A stretch of DNA of 8,168 nt from an uncultured Collinsella sp. (GTDB lineage: Bacteria > Actinomycetota > Coriobacteriia > Coriobacteriales > Coriobacteriaceae). Position numbers and translations under genes: made by a program. How positions within the stretch are numbered: the first letter of the stretch is position 1; every line of letters begins with the position of its first letter. The stretch is from the NCBI GenBank assembly GCA_900547345.1, contig URGG01000089.1, forward strand, positions 1 to 8,168. Reading direction: 5' to 3'. The notes beneath the pieces were generated by a model. The model made no database searches. It saw nothing but the letters and a program-made list of their open reading frames with translations, and was not told the origin of the DNA. Shown one piece after another: positions 1 to 4,570 of this stretch.

Positions 1-76
1 ATCGTTGGGGCCAGGCCCGATTTTGCCTCTTGACAATGTCCTGCTCATATTAAAAGGAACGTCCCCATCTGCCGGA
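1..76. other. Intergenic end downstream of the HAD gene
   Basis: No gene is supported here. The stretch lies beyond the stop codon (TAA at 79-77) of the HAD gene. It holds a GC-rich short inverted repeat, GGGCC-A-GGCCC around 8-18, whose loop is too tight for a good hairpin and which has no convincing T-run in the HAD direction, so I cannot name it as a terminator. It also holds a motif at 52-66 shared with the repeats at 1033-1086. The start of a neighbouring gene or mobile element may lie just outside the window. Confidence 0.5.
52..66 (+). repeat. Single copy of the GAAYGTCCCC motif
   Basis: The 15 bases AAAAGGAACGTCCCC end eleven bases past the HAD stop codon. The last 12 bases differ by one base from AAGAACGTCCCC at 1061-1072 and by two from AAGAATGTCCCC at 1034-1045. 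The orientation is the same for all three. This copy lacks the ACTAGT palindrome that follows the other two. GGGGACGTTC-like ends are, from memory, common in the short repeats mobilised by REP-associated tyrosine transposases, but no transposase is visible here, so that link is inference. Confidence 0.45.
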
Positions 77-871
77 TTAGGAGAGACTCTCCAGCACGCG
101 ACGGAGCTCATGCTGAACGGCGTGGTCGCGGTTGCAGCCTACGACGCGATCGGCCACCGCTTTAAGCGCGGGGCGCGCGTTTTCCATCGCGCAGCCCGTG
201 CCGACAAAGCGAATGATCTCGTAGTCGTTCATCGAGTCGCCAAACGCCATGACCTCGTCGCGACCAATGCCGTAATGCTCCGCGAGCTGCGCGATACCCG
301 AGGCCTTCGACACACCAGGCTGCATGGCATCAATCCACGCGTTGCCCGAAGGCGCAAAAGTAAAGAGCTGACCAAGTTCGCGCTGTAGCACGTACGCGCT
401 GTCCATAACCGCACTGTCGTCGCAAAAGATACTCGCTTTGATGATATTTACGCTGGGATCGGGCAGCTCCCAAATGCGCTCGGCATTGGGAAGGTCCTTA
501 TCGACCTCACGCACGAACTTGCACTCGTCATCGAGCAGGAAGGACTTGGTTCGGTCAAAGAGCGCAAGATGCAGATTGGGAAACGTCCTGACGGCTTGGG
601 CGAGCCTTCGAATCGCCAGGTGGGAATACACCTCACGGTCTACCATCTTACCGTCGGCGTAGACCTGAGCGCCGTTAGCGGCGACAAAGTCCATCTTGTC
701 GCGAACGGGCGCAAAGAACTCGCACAGGCGATCGTAGCGACGACCTGACGATGCAGCGAAATGCACACCATGCTCGTGTAGCGCCAGAATCAGTTCGTAG
801 GTCTCGGGAGGCACCTGGCCGTTTTCGTCAAGCAGTGTGCCGTCCATATCGGATGCAATCAGTTTAAACAT
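77..871 (-). CDS. Cof-type HAD-superfamily phosphatase
   Basis: A 264-residue cytosolic hydrolase of the Cof/YidA-like HAD family (class IIB), which usually removes phosphate from sugar phosphates, nucleotides or coenzymes such as FMN or PLP; the substrate cannot be told from sequence. All four HAD motifs are present: DMDGT at 8-12 (nucleophile Asp8, acid/base Asp10), Ser41-Ser42-Gly in motif II, Lys189 in VSKASG, and GDSMND at 211-216 binding magnesium. Residues about 85-180 form the cap domain. The length is normal for the family and nothing is missing. The ATG at 871 is chosen because GGGAG lies 7 bases upstream. That binding site sits inside the 3' arm of a long hairpin (877-938), so translation may be controlled. 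The gene runs in the same direction as ade, 206 bases downstream of it, but probably has its own promoter. Confidence 0.93.
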   Translation of the reverse strand: MFKLIASDMDGTLLDENGQVPPETYELILALHEHGVHFAASSGRRYDRLCEFFAPVRDKMDFVAANGAQVYADGKMVDREVYSHLAIRRLAQAVRTFPNLHLALFDRTKSFLLDDECKFVREVDKDLPNAERIWELPDPSVNIIKASIFCDDSAVMDSAYVLQRELGQLFTFAPSGNAWIDAMQPGVSKASGIAQLAEHYGIGRDEVMAFGDSMNDYEIIRFVGTGCAMENARPALKAVADRVVGCNRDHAVQHELRRVLESLS

Positions 872-876
872 AGAAA

Positions 877-938
877 AGCTCCCTTCGGGCTTGTTGGAAT
901 CGAACGTGTATCCGATTCCAACGTACCCAAAGGGAGCT
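877..938 (-). promoter_or_regulatory. 62-nt leader hairpin covering the HAD ribosome binding site
   Basis: Read on the minus strand, AGCTCCCTT pairs perfectly with AAGGGAGCT at the far end (9 bp). Inside this TGGGT pairs with GCCCG using two G-U pairs, then after two mismatches GTTGGAATCG pairs perfectly with CGATTCCAAC (10 bp). The loop is ten bases or fewer. The 3' arm contains the GGGAG of the HAD ribosome binding site, and TTTTCTATG follows directly. The hairpin could hide the binding site, or act as a terminator with a short T-run, or both. On the plus strand no T-run follows, so action on the minus strand is favoured. Confidence 0.75.
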
Positions 939-941
939 CAA

Positions 942-970
942 ATAAGACTCCGCGGGCGTAAACGTTACAA
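942..970 (-). promoter_or_regulatory. Candidate promoter for the HAD gene
   Basis: On the minus strand TTGTAA (970-965) and TCTTAT (947-942) are separated by exactly 17 bases; each matches 4 of 6 consensus bases for the housekeeping sigma factor. Transcription would begin near 935, inside the left arm of the 62-nt hairpin, giving a leader of about 65 bases that is almost entirely the hairpin. The match is moderate and untested. Confidence 0.4.
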
Positions 971-1032
971 GGACCTGGCAAATAGCTCACACATGCCAGA
1001 GGCCCCACGGTCGCGACGTCAGGCGGCCCGCC

Positions 1033-1059
1033 AAAGAATGTCCCCAACGACTAGTCGTT
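1033..1059. repeat. 27-bp tandem repeat, copy 1
   Basis: Copy 1 starts AAAGAATGTCCCC and ends in the perfect 14-bp palindrome AACGACTAGTCGTT (1046-1059). It matches copy 2, which follows without a gap, at 21 of 27 positions. It lies between ade and the HAD gene. Its role is unknown: a REP-like mobile repeat or a protein-binding site are both possible. Confidence 0.7.
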
Positions 1060-1086
1060 TAAGAACGTCCCCGATGACTAGTCGGC
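1060..1086. repeat. 27-bp tandem repeat, copy 2, overlapping the ade stop codon
   Basis: Copy 2 reads TAAGAACGTCCCC followed by a diverged palindrome whose core GACTAGTC (1076-1083) is intact. The minus-strand TAG stop of ade (1080-1078) is the CTA of this core, so the repeat supplies the stop codon and the last two ade codons. CTAG is usually scarce in bacterial DNA, and here it occurs twice within 28 bases. Confidence 0.7.
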
Positions 1087-2898
1087 GAAGGTGAAGGTTG
1101 TAACGTCGAACATGCCCTCGGGGCGAATGCGGAGCGTCGGGATGACCGGCAGGGGCAGGAAGATGATGCCCATGATGGGGTCGAGCGGCGGCTCAATACC
1201 CATGGCGCGCGCCTTGACCATAAAGTCGTCGTGCTGTGCGGCAACGTCCTCTGCCGTGCCTTCGCTCATAAGACCACCGAGCGCCAGCGGAATGCGCGCC
1301 ACGACCTCGCCGTTGCGCACCAGTACGTGACCGCCCTGGCCCACGGCCTCAACGGCAGCCATCATATCCGCCGCATTGTCGCCCACCACGCACACGTTGT
1401 GTGAGTCGTGGCCGATCGTGGAGGCAATGGCGCCACCCGTGATGGTGAAACCGCGCACCCAGCCGCGACCGATATGCTTGCCGACCAGGCCCAGGCCAGC
1501 GGGGCCGTCGCCATCGGCGCCCTCGGCCTGCAGCGACACGCCGCGGCCATGGCGCTCAATCAGCATAATGCGGCGCAAGTCCTCGGCGCTCTCGGGGCGG
1601 GCCATACCCGTGATAGCCATACCCGGGATAACATCGATAACGGCCTCGCCCGGCTTAAAGGCATAATCGAACACGTCAAGCGAAAGCTTCGGCAGCTTAA
1701 CGGAAGCACGCAGCTCATCGGCAAGCGCTGCGACCTCGACCGTCTCGGGTGCGACCTCGCCCACAAAGGTGCCATCCTGCGCCACCAGGGCACCGGCGGC
1801 ATAAACACGATGCGGAGCCTTGGCAAACGTCAGGTCATCGAGCAGCAGCAGGTCGGCGCGCTTGCCCGGGGCGATTGCACCGCGTAGCTCGTGCGGGTCG
1901 CGGCAGCCGTGATCTAGCCCAAACGCCTCAGCCGTGGAAAGGGACGCCATAGAGATGGCGACCACCGGGTCGACGCCGGCCTCGATGGCCACGCGGCAGA
2001 CGTTGTCGATCATGCCGGTCGAAAGCGCGTCGGAGGGAGCGCGGTCGTCGGTCGCAAAGCAGCAGCGGCGGGCGCGGGCGGGGTTTTCCAGCAGCATCGG
2101 GGACAAATTGGCCAGATCGTGGCTGCACGTGCCCTCACGCAGCATCACATACATGCCGCGGGACAGTTTATCGAGCGCCTCCTCGGGAATCGTCGACTCG
2201 TGGTCGGCGATAATACCCGCCGCGGCATAGGCGTTGAGGTCCTTGCCGGCAACGAGCGGCGCGTGGCCGTCAACCTGCTTGGACGGCGTCTGGTTGGCAG
2301 CATCGATGCGAGCGCAAGTCTCGGGGTCGGGCATAAAGACGCCCGGCAGGTTCATCATTTCGCCCAGACCAAAGACATCGCCTGGATGCTCGGCAAAAAA
2401 CGCCTGCATATCGGCAGCAGAAATAACGGCACCGGCCTGCTCGTCGGGCAGCGCGGGCACGCACGAAGGCATCATGTATTTGATGGAGATGGGTGCGCGG
2501 CGGCCGTCCTCAATCATAAAGCGCAGGCCGTCCAGGCCCGCCACATTAGCAATCTCGTGGCTGTCGGCAATGGCGGTGGTAGTACCGCGCATCGCGGCCA
2601 TGCGAGCATACTCGGCGGGACGGATGTTCGAAGACTCGATATGCAGATGCCCGTCAATAAAACCGGGAGCGAGATAGCGACCCTGGCAGTCGATGACCTC
2701 AGTTGCCTCATAGGTGCCAGCGGCATCGTCGCGACCATCGTAGAGCACGCCGACGATCACACCGTCCTTGACGGCAACGCTACCGGGCGCCACGCGCTGG
2801 CCATACACGTCGACGATCTGTGCATTGGTAAACAGCGTGTCGACGGGCACGCGGCCCTCGGCGGCCTCGATCACAGTCCTCATGACCTCAACGGACAT
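1078..2898 (-). CDS. ade: Adenine deaminase
   Basis: A 606-residue cytosolic metalloenzyme of the amidohydrolase superfamily that turns adenine into hypoxanthine and ammonia in purine salvage. The N-terminal beta-sandwich part leads into the metal-binding HLHIESS (84-90). Further ligand-bearing motifs are HE at 114-115, GHAP at 212-215, DHEST at 232-236 and FATDD at 281-285. The C-terminal part (about 400-606) carries RGWVRGF and the SHNVCVVGDN stretch typical of Ade rather than of other amidohydrolases. Length fits the family (roughly 580-610). I start at the ATG at 2898 because AAAGGAG lies 5 bases upstream; an in-frame TTG at 2940 would add 14 residues but would put that ribosome binding site and a terminator inside the gene. 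An out-of-frame ATG at 2902 overlaps the start and opens only four codons. Expression is probably controlled by the attenuator at 2919-2954. The stop codon lies in a repeat. Confidence 0.95.
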   Translation of the reverse strand: MSVEVMRTVIEAAEGRVPVDTLFTNAQIVDVYGQRVAPGSVAVKDGVIVGVLYDGRDDAAGTYEATEVIDCQGRYLAPGFIDGHLHIESSNIRPAEYARMAAMRGTTTAIADSHEIANVAGLDGLRFMIEDGRRAPISIKYMMPSCVPALPDEQAGAVISAADMQAFFAEHPGDVFGLGEMMNLPGVFMPDPETCARIDAANQTPSKQVDGHAPLVAGKDLNAYAAAGIIADHESTIPEEALDKLSRGMYVMLREGTCSHDLANLSPMLLENPARARRCCFATDDRAPSDALSTGMIDNVCRVAIEAGVDPVVAISMASLSTAEAFGLDHGCRDPHELRGAIAPGKRADLLLLDDLTFAKAPHRVYAAGALVAQDGTFVGEVAPETVEVAALADELRASVKLPKLSLDVFDYAFKPGEAVIDVIPGMAITGMARPESAEDLRRIMLIERHGRGVSLQAEGADGDGPAGLGLVGKHIGRGWVRGFTITGGAIASTIGHDSHNVCVVGDNAADMMAAVEAVGQGGHVLVRNGEVVARIPLALGGLMSEGTAEDVAAQHDDFMVKARAMGIEPPLDPIMGIIFLPLPVIPTLRIRPEGMFDVTTFTFAD

Positions 2899-2903
2899 AC
2901 ATA

Positions 2904-2910
2904 CTCCTTT
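2904..2910 (-). promoter_or_regulatory. Ribosome binding site of ade
   Basis: AAAGGAG on the minus strand ends 5 bases before the ATG at 2898 and fixes the ade start. It sits 8 bases after the T-run of the attenuator, so any transcript that stops at the attenuator lacks it. Confidence 0.85.
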
Positions 2911-2918
2911 AACCGTAG

Positions 2919-2954
2919 AAAAAAGCTGCGGAGCGGACAAGCCTTCACCGCAGC
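2919..2954 (-). terminator. Transcription attenuator in the ade leader
   Basis: On the minus strand GCTGCGG (2954-2948) pairs perfectly with CCGCAGC (2931-2925) around a 16-base loop and is followed at once by TTTTTT (2924-2919). This is a classic intrinsic terminator pointing into ade. Only 20 bases separate the T-run from the ade ATG, and they contain the ribosome binding site, so no second promoter fits in between: stopping here must switch ade off. I see no purine riboswitch core in the leader. The trigger could be a small unknown aptamer, an RNA-binding protein, or antitermination through pairing of GAGC (2960-2957) with GCTC (2934-2931). Confidence 0.75.
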
Positions 2955-2966
2955 ATGCTCATAGCC

Positions 2967-2994
2967 ATTGTATGCACAAACGATGGGTCAACAA
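2967..2994 (-). promoter_or_regulatory. Candidate ade promoter
   Basis: On the minus strand the -10 TACAAT (2972-2967) matches 5 of 6 consensus bases. TTGTTG (2994-2989) lies 16 bases upstream as a weaker -35. An overlapping TTGACC (2991-2986) is a better -35 but is only 13 bases away. Transcription would start near 2960, so the attenuator hairpin would be the first structure in the RNA. Confidence 0.45.
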
Positions 2995-3024
2995 TACGCC
3001 TCTCCGCTTAACGGCACACGCCAC

Positions 3025-3056
3025 TTGGTGCAATGGGGACTGCCGCTGAGCACCAA
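3025..3056. repeat. Inverted repeat upstream of the ade promoter
   Basis: TTGGTGC (3025-3031) and GCACCAA (3050-3056) are perfect 7-bp inverted copies around an 18-base spacer. Two direct copies of GACTACT (3058-3064 and 3068-3074), one helical turn apart, lie next to it. The site lies about 30 bases upstream of the candidate ade -35, where an activator or repressor could bind. No known operator is recognised. Confidence 0.4.
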
Positions 3057-3093
3057 TGACTACTCGACGACTACTAACTGCCGTCCCGACAAC

Positions 3094-3117
3094 AAAAACG
3101 CCGATGTTTTGGCATCG
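3094..3117 (-). terminator. Weak second terminator for tyrS
   Basis: On the minus strand CGATG (3117-3113) pairs with CATCG (3106-3102) around a 6-base loop, and GCG then TTTTT (3098-3094) follow. The stem is only 5 bp with a mismatch outside it, so this would act at best as a back-up to the hairpin at 3160-3188. Confidence 0.4.
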
Positions 3118-3159
3118 CCAGCGAGCGAGTCGCATTTGAGACAAGGTGACGTGAAACGA

Positions 3160-3188
3160 AAGGGCGCTGACCTTCTGGTCGCGCCCTT
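3160..3188 (-). terminator. Probable main terminator of tyrS
   Basis: On the minus strand AAGGGCGC (3188-3181) plus GACC pairs with GGTC plus GCGCCCTT (3167-3160): 12 bp with one bulged A and a 4-base loop. The following bases are TCGTTT, a poor but T-rich tail. It lies 75 bases after the tyrS stop, and no T-run follows on the plus strand. Confidence 0.6.
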
Positions 3189-3237
3189 GAAGTTGAACGT
3201 CAGATTGTCCAAATGCGGCCCGCGCAGCGTCGGCCGG

Positions 3238-3261
3238 TCCGCCGTTCGGTAGAACGGCGGA
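3238..3261 (-). other. Perfect 10-bp hairpin right after the tyrS stop
   Basis: TCCGCCGTTC (3238-3247) and GAACGGCGGA (3252-3261) are perfect inverted copies around a 4-base loop. The hairpin begins one base past the tyrS stop codon. No T-run follows on either strand, so it is more likely a 3'-end protecting structure than a terminator by itself. A further 5-bp stem (CGGCC/GGCCG, 3216-3236) stands next to it. Confidence 0.55.
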
Positions 3262-3262
3262 A

Positions 3263-4474
3263 CTAAATCAACTTGAAGCCCTTGCGCTTGCCCACGGAGA
3301 GGGTGTCACCCAGCTTGAGGGCGCTGGGATCGATGTTATAGCTCTTGGGAGCCACGGCCTTGCCATTGATCTTGACGCCGCCGCCGTCGATATCGCGACG
3401 AGCCTGGCCGGCGCTCGCCGAAAGGCCCAGGTCCTTGAGCAGGCCGGCGAGGTAGATCTGACCCTCGTCGTTGACGGTCAGCTCGACATGCTTCTCGGGG
3501 AAGTCGGCAAGCTGGCCCTCCTTGAATACGCGGTCGAACTCGGCCTGAGCCTCGTCGCCGGCGCCGGCGCCGTGGTAGGTGTCGCACAGGTCGCGGCCCA
3601 GAGCGCGCTTGAGCTCGTAGGGGTCGGCAGAGCCGTCGGCCAGAGCAGCGTCGATCTTGTCGACCTCGGCCGGGGTGAGCGAGCTGGCCAGACGATAGTA
3701 CTTGCCGATCATCTCGTCGGGGATGGACATGGTCTTGCCGAACATATCCTTGGGCGCGTCGGTCAGGCCGATGTAGTTGCCATAGGACTTGGACATCTTG
3801 CGCACGCCGTCGGTGCCCTCGAGCAGCGGCATGGTGAGCGCAATCTGCGGCTCCATACCCATCTTCTCCATGAGCTCGCGGCCGGCGAGCAGGTTGAAGA
3901 GCTGATCGGTGCCGCCCATCTCCACGTCGGCCTTGATCTGCACAGAGTCGAAAGCCTGCATCACGGGATACAGGAACTCATGCAGGGCGATCGGCGTCTG
4001 AGACTGGTAGCGCTTGGTAAAGTCGTCGCGCTCAAGAATGCGGGCAACGGTGAACTTGGAGCACACCTGCAGCAGGCCGGCCAGATCCATCGAAAGGATC
4101 CAATCGCCGTTGTGCACGATGGTGGTCTTCTCGGGGTCCAGGATCTTCATGGCCTGGCTCACGTAGGTCTCGGCGTTGGCCTCGATCTGCTCCTGCGAAA
4201 GCTGCGGACGCGTGGAGTTCTTGCCCGAGGGATCGCCGATCAGCGCGGTGCCGTTGCCGATGATGAGGGTGACGTTGTGGCCCAGGTCCTGGAACTGGCG
4301 CATCTTGCGCAGCGGCACGGCATGGCCCAGGTGCAGGTCGGGGCTGGTGGGGTCGACGCCGAGCTTGATGTTGAGGGGCTCGCCCTTCTCAAGCTTCTTG
4401 CGAAGGTCGGCCTCGGGAACGATCTGCGCGGCGCCCGAGGTGATGATACGCATTTGCTCGTCAACAGACAGCAT
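3263..4474 (-). CDS. tyrS: Tyrosyl-tRNA synthetase
   Basis: A 403-residue class I aminoacyl-tRNA synthetase that joins tyrosine to tRNA-Tyr with ATP in the cytosol. The HIGH motif appears as HLGH at 48-51 and the second ATP-binding loop as KMSKS at 226-230. MGGTDQLFNLLAGRE (187-200 region) is the conserved stretch near the active site. The C-terminal S4 RNA-binding domain covers about 336-400. The KMSKS form and the motif style place it in the TyrZ-like bacterial branch rather than the E. coli TyrS or B. subtilis TyrS branch. The start is the ATG at 4474, with AAGGAGG 7 bases upstream; a longer reading frame to 4570 would take the binding site into the protein. I see no T-box leader. It follows the U32 gene after 96 bases in the same direction, and I found no good promoter between them, so co-transcription is likely. 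Confidence 0.97.
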   Translation of the reverse strand: MLSVDEQMRIITSGAAQIVPEADLRKKLEKGEPLNIKLGVDPTSPDLHLGHAVPLRKMRQFQDLGHNVTLIIGNGTALIGDPSGKNSTRPQLSQEQIEANAETYVSQAMKILDPEKTTIVHNGDWILSMDLAGLLQVCSKFTVARILERDDFTKRYQSQTPIALHEFLYPVMQAFDSVQIKADVEMGGTDQLFNLLAGRELMEKMGMEPQIALTMPLLEGTDGVRKMSKSYGNYIGLTDAPKDMFGKTMSIPDEMIGKYYRLASSLTPAEVDKIDAALADGSADPYELKRALGRDLCDTYHGAGAGDEAQAEFDRVFKEGQLADFPEKHVELTVNDEGQIYLAGLLKDLGLSASAGQARRDIDGGGVKINGKAVAPKSYNIDPSALKLGDTLSVGKRKGFKLI

Positions 4475-4481
4475 TGGGTAT

Positions 4482-4488
4482 CCTCCTT
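4482..4488 (-). promoter_or_regulatory. Ribosome binding site of tyrS
   Basis: AAGGAGG on the minus strand, 7 bases before the ATG at 4474, is a near-perfect Shine-Dalgarno sequence and decides the tyrS start against the longer in-frame option. Confidence 0.85.
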
Positions 4489-4495
4489 TTGCTAT

Positions 4496-4522
4496 AGCAC
4501 CCTCACCGGATACGGCGGTGCT
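4496..4522 (-). promoter_or_regulatory. Two competing small hairpins ahead of tyrS
   Basis: In the minus-strand RNA, AGCACCG (4522-4516) can pair through CACCG with CGGTG (4508-4504), or through AGCACC with GGTGCT (4501-4496). The two pairings share their left arm and exclude each other. They end 6 to 14 bases before the AAAAGGAGGA stretch that carries the tyrS ribosome binding site. The stems are short (5 and 6 bp), so this may be chance. Confidence 0.25.
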
Positions 4523-4570
4523 GGAAGTCCATAAACTCTCATATGATAACAAACTGACGCGACGCGGCAC

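Noticed and set aside
30..51. Perfect TTGACA on the plus strand followed by AT-rich bases, as a promoter
   Set aside because: The AT-rich hexamers CATATT and TATTAA are only 10 to 12 bases away, and at 16 to 18 bases there is no -10. It would also drive antisense RNA into the HAD gene.
5..388. Plus-strand frame of 127 codons at the left edge
   Set aside because: Most of it is antisense to the C-terminal motifs of the HAD gene, and its beginning is repeat-like intergenic DNA.
885..925. tRNA-like T-arm (GTTCGATTCC) within the HAD leader
   Set aside because: The similarity comes from the hairpin arm alone; no acceptor stem, D-arm or anticodon arm can be built around it.
976..1003. CTGGCA/TGCCAG inverted repeat as the ade terminator
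   Set aside because: The 6-bp stem is weak and no T-run follows on the minus strand, so I cannot place the end of the ade transcript here.
2119..2964. Open frame of 281 codons on the plus strand opposite ade
   Set aside because: It overlaps the conserved 5' half of ade, has no known motif, and its end runs through the ade leader and attenuator.
2899..2990. Purine riboswitch in the ade leader
   Set aside because: Looked for because of the gene's function and the attenuator. The conserved core loops of the purine aptamer are not there and the space from the likely start to the hairpin is too small.
3488..4534. Long open frame (348 codons) on the plus strand opposite tyrS
   Set aside because: Antisense to the conserved tyrS; its His/Leu/Gly/Val-rich make-up is that of a shadow frame.
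4475..4570. T-box leader for tyrS
   Set aside because: The gap is too short and lacks the conserved T-box sequence and a specifier stem.
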